From assembly GCA_965364515.1 (NCBI GenBank), contig CBDTXZ010000027.1:1-24692 (forward strand): a DNA stretch of 24,692 nt, written 5' to 3'. Shown here piece after piece: positions 1 through 6,228 of the stretch. A model generated the notes under the pieces. It searched no databases, was not told where the DNA came from, and worked only from the letters and a program-made list of their open reading frames with translations. Numbering within the stretch: position 1 is the first letter of the stretch; each line of letters starts with the position of its first letter. The position numbers and the translations under genes are program-made. This stretch comes from JAHEDH01 sp965364515 (GTDB lineage: Bacteria > Actinomycetota > Acidimicrobiia > Spongiisociales > ZC4RG35).

Positions 1-12
1 CACCCAGGGATC

Positions 13-816
13 GTGGGGTTTAGCATGGACCGGGCCGCTTCGACTGAGCTGGGCATGACTGTTGACTTGGAAGTGAAAAGAGCGTACGTCGAGACCCTGC
101 AGTTCATTGTCGAGCAGGGACGCGCACCGCACTTCACTGAGCTGTCGACGATTCTCAGGGTGGGAGTCGAACGGGCTTTGGAACTGCAGCGTGCAGCGGC
201 TCAGGCCGGCATTGGTAGCTGGTTCTTGTCAGATACCGACTTTGTAGAGTGCTGGGCACCTTTCAGCAGCATTCCAACGAATCACTTGATCAGCATCGAT
301 GGAGAGCAGCGTTGGTACGGCCAGTGCGGACTGGAGGCTCTCGCCGCAACATGGGTGGTTCCTGATCGAGATGTCCGCGTGGACTCGTTTTGTCTCGACT
401 GCGGTGACGCGGTCACGGTGATCCAACGCAACGGCGAAATCCTGGATGTCGATCCTGTCTCAGCGGTTGGGCACATGAACAAGCCTCTGTCCAGTGCCGA
501 TTGGGACAAGCGGGCGAGCTTTCTCTGAAACAACATGAATCTCTTCCGGTCGGAAGAACACGTCATCGGCTGGTCGTCCTACGACTCCGACTCACACGAA
601 GCGATCATGCCAGTCAAGAACTGGGGCTACGTAATGGGGGCGGACCTGTTCTCTCGGCGTCTCGAACCTGACTATCTCGACCACATCGACCCCTACTACG
701 AGGACTGGTTCGATCGACTTGGCGAACTGGGCAGGACTGGTGGCTTCTGGCGAATCGAGGAAGAGGCCATGCGAGATACAGCCGGAGGTGCCGACCAGGC
801 GGCTAGTCGACAATGA
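13..816 (+). CDS. MerB-like alkylmercury lyase family protein, probable selenoprotein (TGA 526-528 read as Sec)
   Basis: The reading frame runs from 13 to a TGA at 526-528 and continues in the same frame to the stop at 814-816, about 267 residues counted from GTG 13. The family signature spans both halves. WYGQCGLEAL (Cys105) matches the first catalytic Cys region of MerB (WCALD, Cys96/Asp99, here Glu108). CLDCG (127-131) matches the following Cys region. The segment after the TGA, NNMNLFRSEEHV, matches the C-x-x-M/V-x-x-F block that follows catalytic Cys159. The TGA therefore replaces that cysteine (position 172). A SECIS-like hairpin follows. MerB cleaves carbon-mercury bonds using its Cys pair and Asp; the substrate of this divergent relative is unknown. 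The frame is open to the left edge, so the start may lie upstream; ATG 25 and ATG 55 are alternatives. Codon use is normal on both sides of the TGA. A simple nonsense mutation remains possible. Confidence 0.75.
526..566 (+). promoter_or_regulatory. Putative bacterial SECIS element following an in-frame UGA
   Basis: The TGA at 526-528 is followed by a perfect inverted repeat, TCTTCC (542-547) and GGAAGA (552-557), closed by the tetraloop GGTC (548-551). A lower stem, ATGA (535-538) with TCAT (563-566), can extend it across an internal loop. Nineteen bases separate the UGA from the loop. The Escherichia coli fdhF SECIS also presents GGUC in its apical loop about 18 bases after the UGA and binds SelB through it. 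The hairpin lies inside coding sequence, as bacterial SECIS elements do. Recognition by this organism's SelB is inferred; no sel gene is in the window. Confidence 0.65.
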
Positions 817-1173
817 GTGACCTTTCAAACGGGTCTTCTGGAGCAGTTGGGCGTCAGTTCTTCAACGAGCAGCAAGACCGCCATCCGGTCTGATCGAGAG
901 CGCCCATATCGGCACTTATGGTCGCCCAGGTTTTTGAGGGTGTCTTCGGTTCAGGCTGGGAACAGAAGAGGCTGGATGCCCTGTTCGATGGCGGTGGCTA
1001 TTGCAAAGGTGATGATGAGCATCAACGCGATGTGCCCGAGTCTTCTGAGGCGGGAGGACTCGACTCCGGCCACCCATCACGTGCTTGGCCGGCAGTCCGG
1101 ACGGGCCAACCGAAAGATCGTCTGAGTAGTGTCGTCAACGAGACTCGAGACCGGAGGGAAGAAGGACGACGAG
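817..1173. other. Intergenic stretch without a convincing gene
   Basis: I see no supportable gene here. ATG 813 overlaps the stop of the MerB-like gene (ATGA) and opens only 26 codons, ending at 891-893. On the minus strand a 40-codon frame (1073 down to 951) contains a hydrophobic run, LGHIALMLIITFAIATA, and ends in TGA; it could be the tail of a decayed gene, but I cannot assign it. The last part carries the ribosome binding site of the next gene. Confidence 0.4.
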
Positions 1174-3063
1174 ATGGGATACGACGAGATCTACCGGCGC
1201 TCACTCTCGGATCCGGTCGGATTCTGGCGAGACGCGGCCCGAGCGATCGACTGGGACGTCGCGCCGACACGTGTGCTCGATGACTCCAACCCACCGTTCT
1301 ATCGCTGGTTTCCCGACGGAGTCCTCAACAGCTGCCACAACGCCCTCGACCGCCACGTCTTGGGCGAACGCGCCGACCAGACCGCACTCGTGTACGACAG
1401 CCCCGTCACCGACACCGTCCGCACCTACACCTACCGAGAGCTTCGAGACGAAGTTGCAGTGCTCGCTGGGGCGCTGGCATCGCTGGGCATCACCAAGGGT
1501 GATCGCGTCATCATCTACATGCCGATGATCCCCGAGGCGGTGATGGCGATGCTGGCCTGCGCCAGACTCGGGGCCATCCATTCGGTCGTGTTCGGCGGCT
1601 TCGCCGCCAAGGAACTGGCGACGAGGATCGACGACGCCCGGCCCAAGGTGATCCTGTCGGCTTCCTGTGGCATCGAGCCGGGGAGGATCGTCCATTACAA
1701 GCCGCTGCTGGACGGCGCCATCGAACTCGCCACCCACCAGCCCGAATCGACCGTGGTCTTCCAGCGTCCCCAGGCGGAGGCGACGATGATCCCCGGCCGC
1801 GACCTCGACTGGTCGGAACTCGTTGCCGACGCCGAGGCCGCCGACTGCGTCCCGGTGAAAGCCACCGACCCGCTCTACATCCTCTACACCTCGGGCACCA
1901 CCGGCCAGCCGAAGGGAGTCGTGAGGGACAACGGCGGCCACGCGGTCGCGGTCGCCTGGAGCATGACCAACATCTACGGCGTCGCGCCCGGCGAGGTGTA
2001 CTGGGCAGCGTCCGACGTCGGATGGGTGGTTGGGCACAGCTACATCGTCTACGCCCCCCTGATCCACGGCTGCACCACCGTGCTGTACGAAGGCAAGCCG
2101 GTCGGTACCCCCGATCCCGGGGCCTTCTGGAGGGTGATCTCCCAGCACGGCGTCTCTGTGATGTTCACCGCTCCCACTGCCTTCAGGGCGATCAAGCGCG
2201 ACGACCCGGGCGGTGCCTTCATGGAGCCCTACGACCTGTCCGGGTTCCGCACGCTGTTCCTGGCCGGAGAGCGGTGCGACCCTGACACGCTGGCCTGGGC
2301 GCAGGAGCGACTCGGCGTCCCGGTGATCGACCACTGGTGGCAGACCGAGACCGGCTGGCCAATGGCCTCGAACCCGATGGGGATCGAGCAGTTCCCGGTC
2401 AAGCCGGGCTCGCCCACGGTGGCGGTGCCGGGCTACGACATCCAGGTGCTGGACGAGGACGGGAGCGAGCTCCCCGCCGGCGAGATCGGCGCGATTGCCG
2501 TGAAGCTGCCGCTCCCTCCCGGGGCGCTTCCCACCCTGTGGAATGCCGACCAGCGGTACGTCGACTCCTACCTGAGCCGATACCCGGGCTACTACCTCAC
2601 CGCCGACGCCGGCTACAAGGACGAGGACGGCTATCTGGCCATCATGAGCCGGATCGACGACATCATCAACGTGGCCGGTCACCGACTCTCGACAGGAGGG
2701 ATGGAAGAGGTCCTCGCCTCCCATCCCGATGTCGCCGAGTGCGCCGTGGTCGGTGTGGCGGACGACCTCAAGGGCCAGATACCGATGGGGTTCGTCGTGC
2801 TCAAGGCCGGCGTCGCGCGCAAGCACGAGGACATCACGACCGAACTGGTGAGCATGGTGCGGGAACGCATCGGACCGGTGGCCGCCTTCAAGACGGCCAC
2901 AGTGGTCGATCGGCTGCCCAAAACCCGATCGGGCAAGATCCTGCGGGGGACGATCCGCAAGATCGCAGACGGCGAGACCTGGACCACCCCGGCCACGATC
3001 GACGATCCTGCCATCCTCGACGAGATCGCCACCGCTCTGTCGGACCTCGGATACCCTCGCTGA
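1174..3063 (+). CDS. prpE: Propionyl-CoA synthetase-type acyl-CoA ligase (PrpE/ACSS3-like)
   Basis: This ANL-superfamily ligase activates a short-chain acid (propionate or acetate) with ATP and CoA through an acyl-adenylate. The protein has 629 residues, close to the ~628 of enterobacterial PrpE. The N-terminal ACAS_N-type segment (YDEIYRRSLSDPVGFW) is followed by the P-loop-like YTSGTTGQPKG (238-248), the adenylate-binding HWWQTETGWP and the C-terminal PKTRSGKILRGT. In that last motif Lys588 is the catalytic lysine that is commonly acetylated in the family. I chose ATG 1174 because AAGGA lies 7 bases upstream and the length then fits. A GTG at 1129 would add 15 residues with no family match. 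The gene stands alone: its neighbours are unrelated, and no prpBCD genes or methylmalonyl pathway genes are nearby. Acetate as the main substrate cannot be excluded from sequence. Confidence 0.88.
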   Translation: MGYDEIYRRSLSDPVGFWRDAARAIDWDVAPTRVLDDSNPPFYRWFPDGVLNSCHNALDRHVLGERADQTALVYDSPVTDTVRTYTYRELRDEVAVLAGALASLGITKGDRVIIYMPMIPEAVMAMLACARLGAIHSVVFGGFAAKELATRIDDARPKVILSASCGIEPGRIVHYKPLLDGAIELATHQPESTVVFQRPQAEATMIPGRDLDWSELVADAEAADCVPVKATDPLYILYTSGTTGQPKGVVRDNGGHAVAVAWSMTNIYGVAPGEVYWAASDVGWVVGHSYIVYAPLIHGCTTVLYEGKPVGTPDPGAFWRVISQHGVSVMFTAPTAFRAIKRDDPGGAFMEPYDLSGFRTLFLAGERCDPDTLAWAQERLGVPVIDHWWQTETGWPMASNPMGIEQFPVKPGSPTVAVPGYDIQVLDEDGSELPAGEIGAIAVKLPLPPGALPTLWNADQRYVDSYLSRYPGYYLTADAGYKDEDGYLAIMSRIDDIINVAGHRLSTGGMEEVLASHPDVAECAVVGVADDLKGQIPMGFVVLKAGVARKHEDITTELVSMVRERIGPVAAFKTATVVDRLPKTRSGKILRGTIRKIADGETWTTPATIDDPAILDEIATALSDLGYPR

Positions 3064-3144
3064 CGACCGAGGTCGACGCCGATTGCGACAATCGTCGGGC
3101 GCGTCGGGTTCGACGTCGACTCTCTCAGAGGCTGATCGCCCTCA

Positions 3145-3165
3145 GCCGGTGGCTCATTCACCGGC
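3145..3165 (+). terminator. Weak hairpin downstream of the acyl-CoA ligase
   Basis: GCCGGTG (3145-3151) and CACCGGC (3159-3165) form a perfect 7-bp stem with a 7-base loop, about 80 bases after the stop codon. There is no T-run, so termination is only a guess. The rest of 3064-3333 shows no supportable gene. Confidence 0.3.
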
Positions 3166-3333
3166 GGATCGTCGCCCGGTCACCGCCTGGGGCCAGTCAG
3201 CCGGTCGGGTCGATCCACCAGCGGAGCACTCGCAGCGCCCGCAAGGAGTTCCACCGGCTCGGGGCGCGGCCGGACTCCATCCTGAACCACACGTCACCGG
3301 AGTAGTTCGACGCGAGAGGCTACGTTTCGGTCG

Positions 3334-3786
3334 ATGACCGATCCGCTGACCGGATACCTCCGGGTAAAGGCCGTGTGCGTGTTCACCAACGAGGACCGAA
3401 TCCTCGCGATCGACGGGCACGACCCGACCAAAGGCCAGTCGTTCTGGGTGCCGGTAGGCGGACGGGTCGAGTTCGGAGAGACGAGCCGAGAGGCGATCCT
3501 CCGAGAAATCGAGGAGGAACTCTCAGCCGAGGTAACCGACCTGCGCCTGCTGGGAGTGCTGGAGAACATCTTCACCTTCGATGGCGACGACGGACACGAA
3601 ATCGTGTTCATCTACGACGCACGGTTCATCGAACCGTCGATGTACCGGCAGGGCCAGGTCGACGGTATCGAGGAGAACCAATCGTTCACGGCGTACTGGA
3701 TCGATCCGGATGCCCCTACGGATGGACGGCCCTTGTATCCGGATGGACTGGCCGAACTCCTCGCATCCCACCCGTCGCCGGGATGA
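3334..3786 (+). CDS. NUDIX hydrolase
   Basis: A 150-residue single-domain NUDIX hydrolase that would cleave a nucleoside diphosphate linked to another moiety, using divalent metal. The Nudix box starts at GGRVEFGE and continues through REAILREIEEEL, matching G-x5-E-x7-R-E-U-x-E-E. The final Gly of the consensus is Ser (EELSAEV), a tolerated change. The N-terminal strand VKAVCVFTNEDRILAI and the central FWVPVGGRVE are typical of the fold. The start is ATG 3334. The substrate cannot be read from the sequence, and neighbouring genes give no clue. A strong hairpin lies about 60 bases after the stop. Confidence 0.85.
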   Translation: MTDPLTGYLRVKAVCVFTNEDRILAIDGHDPTKGQSFWVPVGGRVEFGETSREAILREIEEELSAEVTDLRLLGVLENIFTFDGDDGHEIVFIYDARFIEPSMYRQGQVDGIEENQSFTAYWIDPDAPTDGRPLYPDGLAELLASHPSPG

Positions 3787-3844
3787 GGTGAATGAGCGGG
3801 TTACTTGAGCAGGTTTTGAAGGGAGGGTTGGCTCCGAACACAAG

Positions 3845-3876
3845 GAAGGCCCCGTCTTGAATAGGACGGGGCCTTC
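3845..3876 (+). terminator. Strong 12-bp stem hairpin after the NUDIX gene
   Basis: GAAGGCCCCGTC (3845-3856) pairs perfectly with GACGGGGCCTTC (3865-3876) around an 8-base loop. The stem is GC-rich and lies about 60 bases past the NUDIX stop. It lacks a clear T-tract on the plus strand, so it may act as a non-canonical terminator or as an RNA 3' stabiliser. Confidence 0.6.
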
Positions 3877-4076
3877 GGACTACGGAACTGTTCGCTACTT
3901 CCTGCGGATCCGGTCGGCGATGCCGCAGTGGTCGCTGGTCTGGCGATCACGTCGTCAAGAAGTCGATGATCAGCCGACTCACACGGTCCGGTTCGTCGCG
4001 ATGTGGCCAATGGCTCGCTTGCTCCAGCCGAAGAAGCCGGACATCGTCACACTGCTTGGCGCTGAGGTCCGCCTTC

Positions 4077-4253
4077 GCACTGCTGATCGCTGAAGACGTT
4101 CACCCGAAGGTCCTCCAGGAACGCCTCGGGCATGCGTCCATCAAGACCACCCTCGACACCTATGGGCATCTCTTCGACGGACTCGACGGAGCCGCTGCCG
4201 ACGCCCTGGACGACGCAATCGAGAAGGCGGCTGTGGGGTTCCCGTGGGGTTGA
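4077..4253 (+). pseudogene. C-terminal remnant of a tyrosine recombinase / phage-type integrase
   Basis: The frame ending at 4253 encodes LLIAEDVHPKVLQERLGHAS followed by IKTTLDTYGHLFDGLD. This is the last catalytic segment of tyrosine recombinases: the LGH histidine codon at 4131-4133 and the nucleophilic tyrosine at 4161-4163. The N-terminal DNA-binding and core domains are missing. A remnant of the upstream HxxR box (VRLRTA) can be read in another frame just before 4080, suggesting a frameshift as well as truncation. The remnant ends about 70 bases from the 3' end of tRNA-Val, the usual position for integrases of elements that insert into tRNA genes. I see no intact element or clear attachment repeat. 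It is most likely a scar of an ancient integration and non-functional. Confidence 0.75.
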
Positions 4254-4292
4254 GGGTTCTCCGACCCCGTCGCCACTGACCAGGAAAACGGC

Positions 4293-4317
4293 GAATCCCC
4301 TGCCACACAGGGGATTC
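4293..4317 (-). terminator. Hairpin downstream of tRNA-Val
   Basis: GAATCCCCTG (4293-4302) and CAGGGGATTC (4308-4317) form a perfect 10-bp stem with a 5-base loop. On the minus strand this falls 7 bases after the tRNA 3' end and is followed a few bases later by TTTTCC. It is the likely tRNA terminator. It could also serve the integrase remnant on the plus strand. Confidence 0.6.
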
Positions 4318-4323
4318 TCGGGG

Positions 4324-4396
4324 TGGGCGTTGACGGGCTCGAACCGCCGACCTCTTCCTTGTAAGGGAAGCGCTCTCCCAACTGAGCTAAACGCCC
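4324..4396 (-). tRNA. tRNA-Val (anticodon UAC)
   Basis: The cloverleaf folds completely on the minus strand. The acceptor stem is GGGCGTT with AACGCCC, the D stem GCTC with GAGC, the anticodon stem CTTCC with GGAAG around loop CTTACAA, and the T arm GGCGG-TTCGAGC-CCGTC. The anticodon is TAC, decoding GUA valine codons. It has 73 bases including discriminator A. The genome does not encode a full CCA: the next bases read CCC. An integrase remnant lies directly beyond its 3' end. Confidence 0.96.
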
Positions 4397-4561
4397 GTAG
4401 GCGAACGAAACGGTAGCGCCTCGAACCCTGGTCTCACAGGGCGGAGAACCTGCATCCAAGACAAGCATGACTAGCTCCATTGTGCGCGAAGAACTGTCCT
4501 CAACTTCGCCCTGCTCCTGACCGATAGCAGAAACACGTCCAAGGGGAAGTCAGGAATTCAG

Positions 4562-5488
4562 ATGGCATCGAGAAAACTGAACGCGTGGGATGCGGGCGAC
4601 GAGGCCGTGAAACGCTATCTCGATGGCATCGGGACCTACGAGTTGCTCACTGCCGAAGACGAGGTCATGCTGGCCAAGCGCATCGAGGCCGGAACCGTCG
4701 CCGCCCAGAAGCTGGCCGAAGGCGACCACTCGAAGAAAGAGAGAACCAAGCTCGAGATCCAGGTCGACCGTGGGGTCGCCGCTCGTCGACGGTTCATCCA
4801 GGCAAACCTTCGCCTCGTAGTGTCGATCGCCAAGCGATACCAACATGCCGGCCTCCCATTCCTCGATCTCATCCAAGAGGGCAACCTGGGGCTCATCCGG
4901 GCCGTCGAGAAGTTCGAGTATCGAAAGGGCTTCAAGTTCTCCACCTACGCCACGTGGTGGATCCGCCAGGCGATCAGCCGGGCGATCGCCGACAAGAGCC
5001 GCACCATCCGGGTGCCCGTCCACATGATGGACACCATCAACCAGGTGTACGCCGCCGAGAACGAACTGGTGAAACGGTTGGGCCGGGCGCCCAAGCTCGA
5101 AGAGATCGCCGAAGAGGCCGGGCTCACGCTCACCAAGGTGAAGGACGCCAAGCGCGTCGCCCCCGAGCCGGTGTCCATCCATCAACCAGTAGGTGACGAG
5201 ACGGCGACCCTCGGAGACTTCATCGAGGACGTCGACGCCATGGACCCCTTCGAGGTTGCTCTCCTCGCCTCCCGCATCGACGAGCTCGGCATTGTGATGG
5301 CAGAGTTGAACGACCGCGAACGCGACGTGATCATCATGCGCTACGGACTCGGTGACATCGAGCCGCGCACACTCGACGACGTCGGTCGGCATTTCAACGT
5401 GACTCGGGAACGCATCCGCCAGATCGAACACAAGGCGATCGCCAAGATGCGCAGGCCCGGCACGCTTCTCTCCACGATCCAGCGCTGA
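4562..5488 (+). CDS. RNA polymerase sigma-70 factor, primary-like (group 1/2)
   Basis: A 308-residue sigma factor that directs RNA polymerase to promoters. Region 1.2 is GDEAVKRYLDGIGTYELLT. Region 2 includes ANLRLVVSIAKRY and the RpoD box DLIQEGNLGLIRAVEKFEY followed by FSTYATWWIRQAI. Region 3 starts near RTIRVPVHM. Region 4 holds NDRERDVIIMRYGLG and the helix-turn-helix TLDDVGRHFNVTRERIRQIE. It lacks a long region 1.1, so it could be a short primary sigma or a group 2 paralogue of the SigB/HrdB type; the window cannot decide which. The start ATG 4562 has AGGA six bases upstream. It diverges from tRNA-Val and converges with the whiB7-like gene. A weak 6-bp hairpin (5511-5530) follows. Confidence 0.93.
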   Translation: MASRKLNAWDAGDEAVKRYLDGIGTYELLTAEDEVMLAKRIEAGTVAAQKLAEGDHSKKERTKLEIQVDRGVAARRRFIQANLRLVVSIAKRYQHAGLPFLDLIQEGNLGLIRAVEKFEYRKGFKFSTYATWWIRQAISRAIADKSRTIRVPVHMMDTINQVYAAENELVKRLGRAPKLEEIAEEAGLTLTKVKDAKRVAPEPVSIHQPVGDETATLGDFIEDVDAMDPFEVALLASRIDELGIVMAELNDRERDVIIMRYGLGDIEPRTLDDVGRHFNVTRERIRQIEHKAIAKMRRPGTLLSTIQR

Positions 5489-5565
5489 GCCCGGACGCGA
5501 CAGATCGCCGACCGGACCGGTCATTCCGGTTCGATCGACGATCCAATCGAGGCACCCACCTCCGC

Positions 5566-5865
5566 TCAGGCAGAGCGAACCAGTTGGTGTAACTCCTCGA
5601 AGGTCGCTTCCAGCGGCTGGTTGGCCTCTTCTCGTGACGGCCGCCCTCTTCCACGCTTGCGATAGAAGGGTTGGCCGTCCCAGAAGATGACGCCGCCCCA
5701 GACGCCCCATTCGATGGCCTGATCCAAGGCCTCCTGCAGGCACAGGATCCGGACCTCACAGCCCAGACAGATCTCTTGGGCCGCAGCCAGTTCCGACGGT
5801 TGGTCCGAGAAGAACAGGTCGTGCTGACCCGAGTCGATACATCGGCCGTCTTCGTAGATGTTCAT
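5566..5865 (-). CDS. whiB7: WhiB7/WblC-type iron-sulfur transcriptional regulator
   Basis: A 99-residue WhiB-like protein. Four cysteines suit a [4Fe-4S] cluster: DGRC, then CLGC, then Cys after EVRIL. They are followed by the sigma-contact turn EWGVWGG. The C-terminus has RKRGRGRPS, an AT-hook with an RGRP core. The combination of GVWGG, an IF(W)DGQ-type stretch and an AT-hook is characteristic of WhiB7/WblC. That regulator activates intrinsic antibiotic-resistance genes together with the primary sigma factor when translation is inhibited. ATG 5865 is chosen because GAGGAGA lies 9 bases upstream; a longer in-frame start at 5982 would translate through the leader terminator. The gene is preceded by a roughly 290-base leader with an upstream ORF and a terminator, described separately. 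Confidence 0.88.
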   Translation of the reverse strand: MNIYEDGRCIDSGQHDLFFSDQPSELAAAQEICLGCEVRILCLQEALDQAIEWGVWGGVIFWDGQPFYRKRGRGRPSREEANQPLEATFEELHQLVRSA

Positions 5866-5923
5866 GTCGTTGGTCTCCTCGTGAAATGTCTTCGTGTGGT
5901 GGGTGTCTCGAAACCCTGCGGCC

Positions 5924-5951
5924 AAAAGAAAAACCGCCGGGTGTCCGGCGG
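5924..5951 (-). terminator. Intrinsic terminator in the whiB7 leader (attenuator)
   Basis: On the minus strand a 7-bp all-GC stem, CCGCCGG with CCGGCGG (5951-5945 and 5940-5934) and loop ACAC, is followed directly by TTTTTCTTTT. It lies 58 bases upstream of the whiB7 start and about 28 bases after the stop of the upstream ORF. It is a textbook intrinsic terminator placed inside a 5' leader, which points to premature termination as a control step. Confidence 0.82.
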
Positions 5952-5978
5952 CTTCGACAATCGGTCTCCTACGAGGAG

Positions 5979-6137
5979 TCAAACGAGGTCGGGCCGCCTT
6001 CGGCTCGTGACGAGTGCGTCACTGGTCTCGCCAAACGGGTTGGCGGTGCCGGTGACACGCGTCGAGCACGCAGCGAGCTGGAGTCCCGTTGCAGGGCTCC
6101 AGTCCGTGTTGGAAATGTGGAACATGAGATCCATCAT
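5979..6137 (-). CDS. Upstream ORF (leader peptide, 52 codons) of the whiB7-like gene
   Basis: This short ORF begins with two consecutive ATGs (6137 and 6134). GAAAGG lies nine bases upstream of the first ATG. It encodes a peptide starting MMDLMFHISN and ending RRRPDLV, and stops at 5979-5981, about 28 bases before the attenuator stem. A strong hairpin, CTGGAG (6078-6083) with CTCCAG (6097-6102), lies inside it. In Streptomyces wblC and mycobacterial whiB7, leader translation is known to control readthrough of a terminator under ribosome stress. The position here fits that model. The peptide itself resembles nothing I recognise, so expression is inferred. Confidence 0.5.
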   Translation of the reverse strand: MMDLMFHISNTDWSPATGLQLAACSTRVTGTANPFGETSDALVTSRRRPDLV

Positions 6138-6164
6138 CGCTTGCGGCCTTTCGTTGACCAGGCA

Positions 6165-6189
6165 ACCGTATGCATGCGCTGCATACGGT
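6165..6189. promoter_or_regulatory. Perfect 25-bp inverted repeat between the -35 and -10 boxes (operator candidate)
   Basis: ACCGTATGCA (6165-6174) and TGCATACGGT (6180-6189) are perfect reverse complements around the 5-base spacer TGCGC. The repeat fills the spacer of the whiB7 promoter and touches both hexamers. A dimeric regulator bound there would block RNA polymerase. The cognate regulator is unknown. Confidence 0.55.
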
Positions 6190-6194
6190 GTCAA
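6165..6194 (-). promoter_or_regulatory. Promoter of the whiB7-like leader transcript
   Basis: On the minus strand a consensus -35 box TTGACA (6194-6189) is followed after 18 bases by TACGGT (6170-6165) as the -10 box. Transcription would start near 6157 and produce a leader of about 290 bases. The promoter lies about 35 bases beyond the zwf stop, with no terminator between. Confidence 0.55.
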
Positions 6195-6228
6195 GGCAAT
6201 TACAGAGAAACCCGGAAAAGGTGGTCGA

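Noticed and set aside
951..1073. Hydrophobic 40-codon minus-strand frame, perhaps a transposase or membrane-protein tail
   Set aside because: Too short and without a recognisable family; the in-frame TGA just upstream leaves no supporting sequence.
918..1283. 121-codon plus-strand frame before the acyl-CoA ligase
   Set aside because: It overlaps the ligase start by more than 100 bases, lacks a ribosome binding site and has no recognisable domain. It is in phase with ATG 813, but there is no hairpin or family evidence for readthrough of the TGA at 891.
1201..2826. Long minus-strand open frame of 541 codons opposite the acyl-CoA ligase
   Set aside because: It is the antisense shadow of a clear plus-strand gene with intact family motifs. 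Its predicted protein is rich in Asp, Gly, His and Arg without any domain, as expected from reversed GC-rich codons.
2337..3305. 322-codon plus-strand frame overlapping the end of the acyl-CoA ligase
   Set aside because: Arg-rich shadow in another frame of the ligase; the part after 3063 shows no recognisable protein.
5866..5982. N-terminal extension of the WhiB7-like protein to a start at 5982
   Set aside because: It would translate across the terminator stem and T-tract. ATG 5865 has a strong GAGGAGA ribosome binding site and gives the standard WhiB7 length.
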